This document shows, in pieces, positions 7,209-15,860 of a stretch of 40,827 nt of DNA (within the stretch, counting starts at the first letter, position 1; each line of letters starts with the position of its first letter). Made by a program: the position numbers and the translations under genes. This DNA comes from Thermococcus sp. (GTDB taxonomy: Archaea; Methanobacteriota_B; Thermococci; Thermococcales; Thermococcaceae). The stretch lies in assembly GCF_027023865.1 (NCBI RefSeq), contig NZ_JALVUC010000007.1:1-40827 (forward strand), in the 5' to 3' direction. The notes beneath the pieces were generated by a model. The model ran no database searches and was not told the origin of the DNA. It was given only the letters and a program-made list of their open reading frames with translations.

Positions 7209-7940
7209 ATGAAGGTTACGTGCACACCCAACCTGTGCTCATTAACACACATCGGGGCGAGGGAGAACAACGAGGATAACTATGCCGCTGTTAAGCTCAG
7301 TGATGCCTACTACATAGCGGTCGCAGACGGTATGGGCGGACACGCCGCGGGTGAGGTTGCCTCCCAAATGGCCGTTGAAACCGTCACAGGTTTTATCCGG
7401 GAGAACTACAGGACTGAAATGGACTGGCCCCACCTAAAGTTCCTTCTAAGGCTCTCCCACGAGCTTGCCCACTCCCGGATAATCGAGAATGCCGTTGGCG
7501 AAAGGATGGGAATGGGGACAACTCTGATCTCCACCATCATAAGGGGCAATGAGGTCTTCGTGACCAACACGGGAGACAGCAGGGCGGCCCTGATAAGAAG
7601 GGGCAAAACCGTCGCCAGAACAATCGATCATTCCTTCGTCCAGAGGCTCATTGAAGAGGGCCAGATAACCGAGGAGGAAGCCTTTGGACATCCCGCATCG
7701 AACTATATCACCAGCGCGATAGGCGGGGGAAAGCCGCTCCGAGTTGACCTCTACCACTGGCTGGCGAAGCCAGGGGACGTGCTCCTCATGAGCACCGATG
7801 GGCTGCACGACTACGTCCGCTGGAATGAGGTAGAAGCGCTCTCAAAGGGAGGAAGCGCCCGGCAGATAGCCTTTACCCTTCTCAAAAGGGCCCTCGGTGT
7901 GACTAGGGACAACGTCACAATAGCCGTCTGGAAGTGGTAG
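7209..7940 (+). CDS. PP2C-family serine/threonine protein phosphatase
   Basis: A 243-residue metal-dependent protein phosphatase (PPM). The motifs are in family order: RENNEDN (residues 18-24), DGMGGH (40-45, metal-binding Asp), a central GMGTTL, TNTGDSRAALIRRG, DHSFVQRLIEEG, STDGLHDYV (second metal-binding Asp) and RDNVTIAV at the C-terminus. It is soluble, with no membrane segment. It would remove phosphate from Ser/Thr proteins; the partner kinase is not in the window. ATG 7209 follows GGTGAT and removes a 21-residue extension overlapping the PP-loop gene. Its stop is one base before the start of the next gene, so the two are almost certainly co-transcribed. Confidence 0.88.
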   Translation: MKVTCTPNLCSLTHIGARENNEDNYAAVKLSDAYYIAVADGMGGHAAGEVASQMAVETVTGFIRENYRTEMDWPHLKFLLRLSHELAHSRIIENAVGERMGMGTTLISTIIRGNEVFVTNTGDSRAALIRRGKTVARTIDHSFVQRLIEEGQITEEEAFGHPASNYITSAIGGGKPLRVDLYHWLAKPGDVLLMSTDGLHDYVRWNEVEALSKGGSARQIAFTLLKRALGVTRDNVTIAVWKW

Positions 7941-7941
7941 G

Positions 7942-8937
7942 ATGAAACTCCCACCGGGAAAGCTAAGGAACGAGGTTTTAAAAGAGGTAATCTTCCCAAA
8001 CCTCGGCGTTGAGGATGCCAGAGTGGTCTACGGGCCAAGGGAGGGCTTTGATTCGGCCGTTTTAGAATACGATGAGGAACACTACCTTGTGATTGCCACC
8101 GACCCAACACTAGGCGTTCCAAGGGAGGCCTTCGGTTTCTTCATCTACCACTTTGCCGCGAGCGATGTGGCGGTTTTTGGAGCCAGACCGAGGTGGCTCG
8201 TCGTTGACCTTCTCTCTCCTCCCGGAACCTCCAAGAGGTTCTTAGAGGATGCGATGAAGGCCCTGAACGAAGAGTGCAGGTATTACGGAAGCACAATAAT
8301 CGGCGGCCATACCGGCGTTTACCCGAGAGTTTCAGAACCCACAGCTACCACCACGGTGATGGGCCTTGTTAAAAGGGATGGGCTTAAGCTCCCGCTCGCA
8401 AAACCTGGCGACAGGATAGTCGTGACGACCAAAGTTGGCCTTGAGTTCGCGGTCTCGGCGGCATATTTTAAGGAGGAGGAACTTTCGAGAGTCATATCCA
8501 AGAAGGAACTCATGCGCCTTAAGCGTTCCTTTTACTTTGAGACCGCCGTTTTAGATGCACTGGTTGCAACACCCCTCGTCAGGGGGATGCACGACGCAAC
8601 TGAAGGCGGCTTAACGGCCCTTCACGAGATAGCGGACAACTCGGGCGTTGGCTTTAGGGTTTATGCCGAGAATTTAGTCATTGACCCTCTCGTTAAGAAG
8701 GTTTTGGACTTCTACGGGCTGGAGCCTTGGAGCGTATCCTCGACTGGGACGCTGATAGCAATAACCCCTCCAGAAAAATCTAATGAGCTAATTACAGAGT
8801 TAAACAGAAATGGAATCTTAGCGTTTGAGATAGGAGAGTTCACGAAGGACAAGGAGAGGGTTTTAGTTAAAAATGGAGAGGAGAGACCGTTTCCGGAGTT
8901 CAAAGAGGATCCCTATATAGGGTTTTATGGGGTATAG
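7942..8937 (+). CDS. AIR synthase/HypE-like ATP-binding protein
   Basis: A 331-residue protein of the PurM/HypE/ThiL/SelD fold. Visible features are DPTLGVPREAFGFFIYHFAASDVAVFGARPRWLVV in sense (Asp and Ala-Ser-Asp-Val residues that hold Mg-ATP), GGHTGVYP and the C-terminal half motif VRGMHDATEGGLTALHEIA. These are close to HypE, which dehydrates a thiocarbamoyl group for hydrogenase maturation. It lacks a C-terminal PRIC-type cysteine tail (it ends YIGFYGV), so it is not a canonical HypE. Archaea often carry such AIR-synthase-related paralogues with unknown substrate. It starts one base after the PP2C stop. Confidence 0.75.
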   Translation: MKLPPGKLRNEVLKEVIFPNLGVEDARVVYGPREGFDSAVLEYDEEHYLVIATDPTLGVPREAFGFFIYHFAASDVAVFGARPRWLVVDLLSPPGTSKRFLEDAMKALNEECRYYGSTIIGGHTGVYPRVSEPTATTTVMGLVKRDGLKLPLAKPGDRIVVTTKVGLEFAVSAAYFKEEELSRVISKKELMRLKRSFYFETAVLDALVATPLVRGMHDATEGGLTALHEIADNSGVGFRVYAENLVIDPLVKKVLDFYGLEPWSVSSTGTLIAITPPEKSNELITELNRNGILAFEIGEFTKDKERVLVKNGEERPFPEFKEDPYIGFYGV

Positions 8938-8975
8938 GTACAACTCAGATATTTGACCCCAAGCAGTAGAAAATC

Positions 8976-10049
8976 TCACTTCACCCTGAATCTCAGCAGA
9001 GCCGCTAAACCGCCCAGAGCCTTGAGCTTCTCCCCTCCCTCGTGCTCCGAGCTGATAACCACAACCTCGCCGCGCGAGTAACGGACGGCATCCATTAGTC
9101 CTTCTATCTTACCCCTGTGCTCTCCTTTAAGGAGTTCATCAAGCACCAAAAGTGTCTCAACCGCCCCGTAGTTTGTCGCCTCCTCAACCTCTTTAAGGCC
9201 GTACGCTGACAGGCCATTGTTCCTCGCGATGTTCTCGAGAACCCTCTCGACGAGCTGTATCTCCCTCGCAACGCGGTTCTCGTGGTAGACCTTCTCAACA
9301 GTCCCGCGTTTTATGACCTCGTAGATGCCCGTTCTTCCGGTCACACTAGTGTCTTCGATGACGACCTTCTTTGCCAGCTCAGGGTAGCTCTCGCGCAGGA
9401 ACTTGTGGAAGTCCTCCTTGACAAAGCCGGGGCCGGCAACAATGGCCTTTTCGACGTTCTCGCGGTTCATTATCTCTCCCATAGTTTTTGCAACGTCGTG
9501 GAAGAACCTTTTCTCCTCGCTCTCACGGTCGGTGTTGTAGCGCTTCCCACCGAGGTTGTGGTGTATGCTGTTGAGGAGTTCAACCCCGTACTCTCTCACG
9601 ATCGCCATATCTGCCTCACCGTCGTCGATGACGACTATCATCACCCTCGCCCTTTTGGAAGCCTCAACGGCCTCATTTAACCTTTCTATGTGGTGCTCCT
9701 TCCAGTGGGGCTTCTCTATCGTTACGACCGTTCCCTCTTCAATCGCTATCGTGTGATACTTGCCGAGGGGAACATCCTCCCTGCTAGCGTAAATTATTGG
9801 CCCCGTAACCCTAACCTGGTTGGCAAACTTATGGAAGTTTATCTTCTCGGCTTTAACGCCGAGGAAGACCGGGATGACCTCGACCTTTTCAGCACGGAGT
9901 GAGTCGCTCCTCTGGCTCTGCTTGCGGAGAGTTTTGGCATAAACAACGTCACCGGGGTCAATTATATGATAAAGGTGCCAGAGATCATCCAAAGTCTCGG
10001 CCTTAACCTTCATCTTGCCCTCCCTGACGTCCTGGTGGATTATCTGCAC
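8976..10049 (-). CDS. pelA: Pelota (Dom34) mRNA surveillance and ribosome rescue factor
   Basis: A 357-residue eRF1-like protein that binds the empty A site of stalled ribosomes and, with ABCE1, splits them. The N-terminal Sm-like domain begins MQIIHQDVREGKMKVKAE and contains LDDLWHLYHII and GDVVYAKTLRK. The central domain has IEEGTVVTIEKPHW, VIDDGEADMAIVREYGVE and KIDIS-like replacement HNLGGKRY. The C-terminal L30e-like domain has NYGAVETLLVLDELL and VVVISSEHEGGEKLKALGGLAALLRF. No GGQ loop is present, as expected for pelota. The start is GTG after a strong AGGGGGG. A TATA-like CTTTTTAAACG at about 10078-10088 suggests its own promoter. Confidence 0.95.
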   Translation of the reverse strand: MQIIHQDVREGKMKVKAETLDDLWHLYHIIDPGDVVYAKTLRKQSQRSDSLRAEKVEVIPVFLGVKAEKINFHKFANQVRVTGPIIYASREDVPLGKYHTIAIEEGTVVTIEKPHWKEHHIERLNEAVEASKRARVMIVVIDDGEADMAIVREYGVELLNSIHHNLGGKRYNTDRESEEKRFFHDVAKTMGEIMNRENVEKAIVAGPGFVKEDFHKFLRESYPELAKKVVIEDTSVTGRTGIYEVIKRGTVEKVYHENRVAREIQLVERVLENIARNNGLSAYGLKEVEEATNYGAVETLLVLDELLKGEHRGKIEGLMDAVRYSRGEVVVISSEHEGGEKLKALGGLAALLRFRVK

Positions 10050-10098
10050 CCTCTTACCCCCCTAGAAAGAATGGAGAAGGCGTTTAAAAAGATGATAG

Positions 10099-10506
10099 TT
10101 ACATAAAGCCCTTCATCATTCTGAACGTGTTAAGCTTGTATTTGATCTCAATGTGCCTCATTCCAAGAGTGCGCATAAGAAGGGAGTTTGCCTTGGCTCC
10201 CATGCGCATTATTTCGTCTCCCCGGTACTTTATTATCACCGTCTTGCCCTGGGATGCAAGATCCTCAGCGTAGAGCTTCATACTGTTTATCATCTTCTTT
10301 TTCTCTTCCGTGTCATCCTCTTCCGATCCCATGAGGGGTGAAATCACGGCCATCAACTTCCTCATCTTTTCCGGGTCGTGGATGTCCATTATGACATCCT
10401 CTCTAGTTAACGTAAAAGAGTCCTCTCCAACTGATATCGTAACCGAACCGCTGTGGATAGCATTCTGGAAGTTTAGTAAGATTCTAAAAAGGGAATGAAT
10501 GTCCAT
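10099..10506 (-). CDS. Hypothetical protein (135 residues)
   Basis: Not recognised. It is a soluble, Met-rich protein of 135 residues. The N-terminal part is amphipathic helix plus strand (SLFRILLNFQNAI, then SVTISVGEDSFTL). A very acidic segment follows in the middle (GSEEDDTEEKKK), and the C-terminal part ends with a basic amphipathic stretch (RHIEIKYKLNTFRMMKGFM). No metal-binding cysteines and no membrane helix. It begins 12 bases after the stop of the small gene upstream, so the two form an operon that reads toward pelota. Confidence 0.65.
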   Translation of the reverse strand: MDIHSLFRILLNFQNAIHSGSVTISVGEDSFTLTREDVIMDIHDPEKMRKLMAVISPLMGSEEDDTEEKKKMINSMKLYAEDLASQGKTVIIKYRGDEIMRMGAKANSLLMRTLGMRHIEIKYKLNTFRMMKGFM

Positions 10507-10518
10507 GGAACCACCGCT

Positions 10519-10728
10519 TCATCCCTTTTTGAGAGGCTCGACCCTGAACCTTACTTCACCGTCCATTTTGAAATCTCTGAAGCTCATCCTTACCTCGTTT
10601 TCGCTCAGAACCTGCAATATAACTTCCACAAGCCCCAGCCCAGACTTTGAGATACTGGACATAGAAGAAAAATTGATTCCAGATTCGTTCATCTTTTCCA
10701 TTCCCTCTCCAATACCGCTAACCGACAC
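10519..10728 (-). CDS. Small hypothetical protein (69 residues)
   Basis: Not recognised. A 69-residue protein with a Ser/Gly-rich N-terminus (SGINFSSMSSISKSG) and a C-terminal strand-helix pattern (EVRMSFRDFKMDGEVRFRVEPL). The start is GTG 10728, preceded by GGGGGTGGT. A TATA-like TTTTAAAAA lies near 10781-10790 on the minus strand, about 55 bases upstream, so the pair of small genes has its own promoter. It is shorter than most genes here, but the ribosome site, promoter and tight spacing to the next gene support it as real. Confidence 0.6.
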   Translation of the reverse strand: MSVSGIGEGMEKMNESGINFSSMSSISKSGLGLVEVILQVLSENEVRMSFRDFKMDGEVRFRVEPLKKG

Positions 10729-10816
10729 GGTACCACCCCCTTTTTTCTAACGTTCTCTTAGGTAAACTTGCGACAGAGTGTTTTTAAAATTTATTGAGAA
10801 GAGGTTAGAAAAAGGG

Positions 10817-11863
10817 TCAGATAAGTTCCCTTTCCGTCTTGGTCAGCCTTCTCGCACCGTTCTCCGTGATGACTATAGTGTCCTCTATGCGAACTCCACC
10901 AAACTTCGGCAGGTAGATGCCCGGCTCGACGGTTACCACCATTCCGGGTTTGAGAAGCGTCTCGTCAAACTGGCTCACCCTCGGCCACTCGTGTATCTCC
11001 AGCCCAACGCCGTGCCCCGTTGAGTGAATAAAGTAATCGCCGTAGCCGTACTCCGCTATGACGTTCCTGGCGATGGTGTCAATCTCCTTTGCTGTTATTC
11101 CCGGTCTTGCCGCTTCGACGCCCTTTTTCTGGGCCTCGAGGACGATCTCATAGATTTCCCTCTGCTTTTCATTTGGCGAACCGACGACGATTGTGCGCGT
11201 CATATCCGAGTGGTAGTGCCTGTAAAGTGCCCCCTCATCGATAACGACGAGGTCGCCCTTATCTATCCTCTTGTCGCTTGCTATTCCGTGGGGTAAAGCG
11301 GAACGCCATCCGCTTGCGATTATTGTGTCAAAGGCCGGCTTCTCGGCACCGTTCATCTTCATGACGTACTCCATCTTTGCCGCTATCTCCCTCTCGCGCT
11401 TGCCCTCGCTTATCTCCTCCAGAGCGGCCATCATGGCCTGGTCTGCTATCCCACAGGCGGCCTCAATCATCTTTATTTCCTCGGGTGTCTTGATTATGCG
11501 AAGCTCCTTGATAACCTCGTCCACGGCTATGAAGTCCTCGACGCCAGCATTCTCTTTGAGGGTCTGAAGCGTTGAAAAGCTCGTTTTTCCCTCTATACCA
11601 AGTTTCCTGAGTTTAAATGAAGAAAGTCTCTCGTAAAGCTCTTTTCCAGTCTTAAACTTCTCAACTGGTACCTTCGATGTCCTCATAGCTTCCTCGTATT
11701 CAAGCTCCGGAACAATGAAGACCGCGTCGTCCAGAGTAACGACGAGGTAGCCCCCCAAGACGGGGGAGGAACCTGTAAAGTAGAAGAGGTTCTCATGGGA
11801 CATCATGAGAACACCGTTGAGTTCCTTTTCCGCTATAAAATCTCTGAGCTTTTCAATCCTCAT
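10817..11863 (-). CDS. pepQ: Xaa-Pro dipeptidase (prolidase), M24 family
   Basis: A 348-residue cytosolic dipeptidase that cleaves Xaa-Pro dipeptides with two metal ions. The N-terminal creatinase-like domain includes ENLFYFTGSSPVLGGYLVV. The C-terminal pita-bread domain includes AFDTIIASGWRSALPHG, the metal Asp pair in VVIDEGALYRHYHSDMTRT, the His in HSTGHGVGLEIHEWP, and Glu residues in VTVEPGIY and GGVRIEDT. ATG 11863 gives 348 residues, the length of the P. furiosus enzyme as I recall it; GTG 11872 would add three residues. The ribosome site is GGTGGTG. One small oddity is a Glu after the first metal Asp (VIDEG), where Pyrococcus has Leu. Confidence 0.95.
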   Translation of the reverse strand: MRIEKLRDFIAEKELNGVLMMSHENLFYFTGSSPVLGGYLVVTLDDAVFIVPELEYEEAMRTSKVPVEKFKTGKELYERLSSFKLRKLGIEGKTSFSTLQTLKENAGVEDFIAVDEVIKELRIIKTPEEIKMIEAACGIADQAMMAALEEISEGKREREIAAKMEYVMKMNGAEKPAFDTIIASGWRSALPHGIASDKRIDKGDLVVIDEGALYRHYHSDMTRTIVVGSPNEKQREIYEIVLEAQKKGVEAARPGITAKEIDTIARNVIAEYGYGDYFIHSTGHGVGLEIHEWPRVSQFDETLLKPGMVVTVEPGIYLPKFGGVRIEDTIVITENGARRLTKTERELI

Positions 11864-11917
11864 CCACACCACCGCTCATAGTTGGCAACTGGGGATAAAA
11901 CCCTTTCGGGCGGAAGC

Positions 11918-11927
11918 ATTATAACTT
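11918..11927 (+). promoter_or_regulatory. TATA box of a leaderless gene
   Basis: CATTATAACT centred about 25 bases before ATG 11949, with no ribosome site near the start codon, which indicates a leaderless transcript. Confidence 0.55.
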
Positions 11928-11948
11928 CGGACGGCCTTATCCTTAAAC

Positions 11949-12611
11949 ATGGCAGTTTATCTCTTCGACTTCGATGGAACACTTGTCGACAGCACCGGAG
12001 CGGTGGAAAAGGCCCTCAGACTGGCCATTGAGAAAACCATCCCTGCCGTGATTGAGAGCGACCTCTACGACGAGTACTACAAGGCTCTCTTCCTATTCAT
12101 CAAGGGCAAGCTGACCTATCAGTACCTAGGTGTCATACACGAGCTCGTAGCCCAAGGCACGATACACGAGTATTACAAGCTGATGCCTAGGTACATCAGG
12201 GATTTCCCGTTCGCGAGACAGCTTGTGAAGACGCTTAGAAAGCGCGGTCGCTACGTCATCAGCTTCTCGGGAGAACACACTTATCCCGGCGGCAAGGTCA
12301 TATTCATGAAGAAAACGAACTGGTACGACGAGTTCGACGAGGTTATAACCTTCAGGGGCACGAAGGACATGCTAACGAAGTTCCAGACCCTTAGGGAGCT
12401 TTATCCCGATGAACCCTTTGTCTGGGTGGATGACAGCCCGAGCAGGTTTACCTACATCCTCGACGAGAACACCCTCCTCATCCAGAAAGCCTCCCCCCAC
12501 AAGAGCGATGTCGCGCTCCTCTTCGACAGGCAGAACTTTATAAAAATCAAACCCCTCCGTGAGGTTCTTGAGATAGATGAGGGACTGATGGACTTCGAGA
12601 ACAAAACTTAA
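11949..12611 (+). CDS. HAD-superfamily hydrolase
   Basis: A 220-residue phosphatase-like protein of the haloacid dehalogenase fold. Motif I is DFDGTLVDS (residues 7-15; the first Asp is the nucleophile). A helical cap follows (about 20-85). Motif II is the Ser in VISFSGEH, and motif III is WVDDSPSR near residue 159. The substrate is unknown; small phosphorylated metabolites are usual. It is divergent from prolidase, and its transcript appears leaderless. It ends just ahead of the broken L35Ae gene. Confidence 0.8.
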   Translation: MAVYLFDFDGTLVDSTGAVEKALRLAIEKTIPAVIESDLYDEYYKALFLFIKGKLTYQYLGVIHELVAQGTIHEYYKLMPRYIRDFPFARQLVKTLRKRGRYVISFSGEHTYPGGKVIFMKKTNWYDEFDEVITFRGTKDMLTKFQTLRELYPDEPFVWVDDSPSRFTYILDENTLLIQKASPHKSDVALLFDRQNFIKIKPLREVLEIDEGLMDFENKT

Positions 12612-12627
12612 AAATTGAGAAGGAACC

Positions 12628-12875
12628 ATCAAAACGGCAGGACTCAGGAGAAAGGTGCTCATCCTTCCTACGCCAAGACAAAAGAGCATCAGGACAACAA
12701 TCACATGATTATGAAGCCTCTCAGGATAGACGACGGGAACGAGGCGTCGAGGCTGACCGGCAGGAAGATGTTCGGAAAGGTTCTCAAGCCCCACGGCAAT
12801 CGCGGCGAGGTCAAGGCCTACTTCAGGCCGGGCCTTCCTAGTCAGGCCCTTGGGGACTACGTTGAGATTCTCTAA
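12628..12875 (+). pseudogene. rpl35ae: Ribosomal protein L35Ae, decayed copy
   Basis: In one frame, positions 12666-12875 encode [40 protein letters not shown] and [14 protein letters not shown]. These line up with archaeal L35Ae as I recall the Pyrococcus protein. Three faults are visible. First, the expected start region (LRRKVLIL, 12646-12666) is in another frame, so one base is missing near 12664. Second, the codon where a start would be expected after GAGAAGGA is ATC (12628), not ATG. Third, about ten residues (the WKSPSG loop) are missing between GRK and FGK, an in-frame deletion. It lies directly before trm1, its usual place in Pyrococcus as far as I remember. A TTG start at 12615 could give an in-frame 86-residue product, but its N-terminus would not match the family. 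Confidence 0.75.
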
Positions 12876-12882
12876 TCCAAAA

Positions 12883-12890
12883 CCCTTTAA
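12883..12890 (+). promoter_or_regulatory. TATA-like element of trm1
   Basis: CCTTTAAA, about 35 bases before ATG 12922. It is placed so that a short leader would carry the AGGTGA ribosome site. Confidence 0.45.
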
Positions 12891-12921
12891 ACACCCCACC
12901 TTTTCTTTTCCAGGTGAGAGG

Positions 12922-14058
12922 ATGGAGTTCGTTGAGGTGAGAGAAGGTCTAGCGAGGATACTAGTTCCAAGGGCGGAGAGAATATACGACGCTCCCGTCT
13001 TCTATAACCCTGTGATGTCTCTCAACAGGGACATAAGCGTCTTAGCAGTCAAGCTCCTCCACTCTAGGAGGGTTCTCGACGCACTCTCAGCAACCGGAAT
13101 CCGGGGTATCCGCTACGCCCTTGAAACTCCTGTGGAGGAGGCCTGGCTCAACGACATCAGCGAGGATGCCTTCAAGCTCATACTGAAGAATGTAGAACTG
13201 AATCTCGGCGTTGATGGCAAACAGCTTGGCGAAAAACGAGTGGCCTTTAAAGGTGAGAAAGCCCTCGTGGTAAACCAAGGCGACGCCAACAGGCTGATGG
13301 CCGAGAACTTCCGCTACTTTGACTTCCTTGACTTAGACCCCTTCGGCTCGCCGATCGAGTTTCTTGACACAGCTTTGAGGAGCGTGAAGCGGAAGGGTGT
13401 TCTGGCCATTACCGCCACAGATACCGGTGTCCTCTGCGGAGCCTACAGACATGCTTGCCTGCGCAAATACCTAGCGGAGCCGATAAGGGGAGAACTATGC
13501 CACGAGGCAGGGCTTAGAATTCTAATCGGAACCGTTGTTAGGTACGCGGTCAAGTACGACCTCGGCATTGATGTTCTATTAGCTTACCACCGTGACCACT
13601 ACTTCCGGGCCTTCCTCAGACTGAAGAGCGGCGCGAGGAAAGCCGATAAAAGCCTTTCCCAGCTCGGCTATCTGTGGCAGGGGGAGAACGGAGAGTTTGA
13701 GTACTCAGAGGGGGTTTTACCGGAGAGACCAAAGGCACACGGTCCCCTCTGGCTTGGTTCACTGAAGGAGAAAGAATTCGTTGATAGGCTACACAAAGAA
13801 GCCAAAAACCATCCCCTAGCCCACAAAAAGACCCTCCAGTTCCTTGGACTCCTAACCGAAGAACTGGACGTCCCGTTCCTCTATGACACCCACGCCCTAG
13901 CGAGGAGAAATGGCCTGCAGGCAAGAAAGCTCGCGGCAATGATTGAAATCCTCTTGGAAGAGGGTTACAGGGCAACGAGGACGCACTTCTCACCGAAGGC
14001 GCTCAAGACGGACGCGCCCTTCGAGGAGGTTCTTGGTGCCTTAAGGAGGCTCCAGTAA
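12922..14058 (+). CDS. trm1: tRNA (guanine26-N2)-dimethyltransferase Trm1
   Basis: A 378-residue SAM-dependent methyltransferase that makes N2,N2-dimethylguanosine at position 26 of tRNAs. Seen in order: [34 protein letters not shown], the SAM-binding loop [16 protein letters not shown], the catalytic [16 protein letters not shown] motif, [11 protein letters not shown], and a C-terminal winged-helix-like domain ending in [17 protein letters not shown]. Length agrees with other archaeal Trm1 proteins. ATG 12922 follows AGGTGA by four bases; the longer open frame from 12850 runs back into the L35Ae remnant and is rejected. The codon use is like its neighbours. Confidence 0.95.
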   Translation: MEFVEVREGLARILVPRAERIYDAPVFYNPVMSLNRDISVLAVKLLHSRRVLDALSATGIRGIRYALETPVEEAWLNDISEDAFKLILKNVELNLGVDGKQLGEKRVAFKGEKALVVNQGDANRLMAENFRYFDFLDLDPFGSPIEFLDTALRSVKRKGVLAITATDTGVLCGAYRHACLRKYLAEPIRGELCHEAGLRILIGTVVRYAVKYDLGIDVLLAYHRDHYFRAFLRLKSGARKADKSLSQLGYLWQGENGEFEYSEGVLPERPKAHGPLWLGSLKEKEFVDRLHKEAKNHPLAHKKTLQFLGLLTEELDVPFLYDTHALARRNGLQARKLAAMIEILLEEGYRATRTHFSPKALKTDAPFEEVLGALRRLQ

Positions 14059-14176
14059 AAGGGAGAGTCATTGGAGTCAGAGGCCAAGAAGTAAGTGCAA
14101 GGCTGTTTTCAGTGGCTATTTTAGGAGGGGGTACTTGGGGAACATCAATCACACGACAATACTAACCAAAAGAAGC

Positions 14177-15547
14177 TCACACCTTTACGTGCTTCCACTT
14201 CCCCCTTCTGAAGGCCCACCAGAAGAACCCTGCGGTGATAAAGGTCTCGAAGCTCATCGCTATCCATGCCGCTATGACGCCAAGCCCCTCAAAGTGAATC
14301 GGCCCCACTGTGAAGCCGAAACCAAGGAGGTAAGCCGGCACTATTCTAAAGAGGAGCTTGTTGATGGCTGTTATGTACATCGGCGTCTTCGTATCTCCAG
14401 CTCCCCTAAGGGCACCGCTGAGAACGAAGAGCCAGCCGAGCGGAACCTCACTTGTCCCGACGATTATGAGGTAAATACTGGCCAGGTGAAGAATCTCCGC
14501 ATAGTGCGGATCCGCTGGGTCAATGAAGGGCATCACAAGATAACGCGGGAAGAAGACGATGATGGCGGCCATCACACCCATGAACAGGCCAACCATCTTG
14601 AGGGCCTCGTAGACGAAGCGCTCCGCCTTCTCCGGCTTTCCTTCGCCGAGGCTCTGACCTACTAGAGCGGAGGCGGCAACGTTGAAGCCGAAGGCGGGCA
14701 TGTAGGCTATGCTCTCAACGCGCAGGCCGACCTGATGAGCGGCCAAGGCCACCGTTCCGAAGCGGGTGACGATGCTCATGTAGAGGAAGCTGTAAAAGCT
14801 GAAGAGACTCCTCTCAACCATCGTCGGGAGGCCTATGCGCAGGATTCTCTTCGCCATCTCAGGATGGAAGCTCCAGCTTGGTCTAAACGTGAGAACAAGC
14901 CTTCCGCGCCAGAGGAGGTAGAGGACTATCAACATTGATGTTGTTATCCCTATTCCAGATGCCCAAGCGGCTCCAACCGCCCCAAGCCGCGGGAAGCCCA
15001 GCTTTCCGTAGATCAGAAGGTAGTCAAAGACGGCGTTGATGATGTTCATGAGAATGCCGAGCTTCATCGGGGTTCTAGTATCCCCCGCCCCCCTTAGGGC
15101 GGAGTAGGCGGTGAAGCCGACAAATCTCACCGGATAGAAGGCAAAAACGACCTTGATGTAGGCGTAACCAAGTTCAACGACACCCTGTTTGGCACCCATT
15201 ATCCGCAGGATGTCAGCCCCGAAGAACCAACCGAAGAGCATGACCGGGATTCCAAGGAGGAAGGCCAGGTAAAGGCTCTGCTCCAAGGCGAGAATGGCAT
15301 TGGCATCGTCTTTTGAGCCGATGAAGCGGGCAACTAAGGCAAGCGTTCCGGTGGCAACTGCCGCCATTATCGGCATCATAAACCAGCTGACCTGGCCCCC
15401 GAGTCCGACCGCGGCGATGGCGAGGGCACCGAGGTGGCCGACCATTATCATGTCCACTAAATTGAGCAGCGTTTGGGATATGTTGCCAGTTATGGCGGGC
15501 CACGCTAAAGCCCAGAGCCTTCGCTGGTTCTCGTTGAGGTGAACCAT
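14177..15547 (-). CDS. MATE-family multidrug efflux transporter
   Basis: A 456-residue membrane protein with about 12 hydrophobic segments in two homologous halves. Each half carries the family's repeat signature: ALRGAGDTRTPMKLG in the first and LSGALRGAGDTKTPMYI in the second. NLVDMIMVGHLGALAIAAVGLGGQ in TM1-TM2 is typical. MATE proteins export organic cations or drugs using Na+ or H+ gradients. ATG 15547 is preceded by GAGGGGCG. The gene ends in a short basic cytosolic tail. The 118-base gap between it and trm1 contains nothing I can identify. Confidence 0.92.
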   Translation of the reverse strand: MVHLNENQRRLWALAWPAITGNISQTLLNLVDMIMVGHLGALAIAAVGLGGQVSWFMMPIMAAVATGTLALVARFIGSKDDANAILALEQSLYLAFLLGIPVMLFGWFFGADILRIMGAKQGVVELGYAYIKVVFAFYPVRFVGFTAYSALRGAGDTRTPMKLGILMNIINAVFDYLLIYGKLGFPRLGAVGAAWASGIGITTSMLIVLYLLWRGRLVLTFRPSWSFHPEMAKRILRIGLPTMVERSLFSFYSFLYMSIVTRFGTVALAAHQVGLRVESIAYMPAFGFNVAASALVGQSLGEGKPEKAERFVYEALKMVGLFMGVMAAIIVFFPRYLVMPFIDPADPHYAEILHLASIYLIIVGTSEVPLGWLFVLSGALRGAGDTKTPMYITAINKLLFRIVPAYLLGFGFTVGPIHFEGLGVIAAWIAMSFETFITAGFFWWAFRRGKWKHVKV

Positions 15548-15650
15548 TAAAACGCCCCTCTAAACGGTTAGAGAGGAGTCTATGTTAATAAGGGTTGTGG
15601 TACGGTCGGTTAGAAAAGACCCAGAGAACCAGCGAAGAAAAGGAAAGGGG

Positions 15651-15842
15651 TCAGTACTTGAGGTTCCTCTTCTTCTTCCACTTGTGGGACCAGCTGTACT
15701 TCCTCATGCGCTTGCTTCTACCGAAGCCGCAGGCGGCGCAGTAGCCCTTCTGGACGTTGAAGGCGCGCCTTCCGCAACGCCTGCACCTAATGTGAGTTGG
15801 AGTATGGTTCCTCTTGCCCTTCGGCTCCGTTCCGGCTCCCAT
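15651..15842 (-). CDS. rpl37e: 50S ribosomal protein L37e
   Basis: A 63-residue basic zinc-ribbon protein of the large ribosomal subunit. It has the family start [20 protein letters not shown], a zinc site made of CRRCGRR and CAACGFG, and a basic tail ([17 protein letters not shown]). It follows the LSm gene by 18 bases. The LSm-L37e pair is a widely conserved archaeal operon, which confirms both calls. ATG 15842 follows GGGGTGAT. Confidence 0.97.
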   Translation of the reverse strand: MGAGTEPKGKRNHTPTHIRCRRCGRRAFNVQKGYCAACGFGRSKRMRKYSWSHKWKKKRNLKY

Positions 15843-15860
15843 CGTATCACCCCGCTAATC

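Noticed and set aside
12606-12621. 16-base exact match ACTTAAAAATTGAGAA also at 29564-29579
   Set aside because: It is AT-rich and of a length that can occur once by chance in a 40-kb window. No longer similarity surrounds it.
14059-14176. Possible C/D box small RNA in the trm1-MATE gap
   Set aside because: A TGATG-like and a CTGA-like string occur on the minus strand, but spacing and the second box pair do not fit.
14177-15540. Long open frames antisense to MATE, GAPDH, the SPFH operon and other genes
   Set aside because: They are shadows of well-supported genes in GC-rich codon-biased DNA, with no ribosome sites and no recognisable domains.
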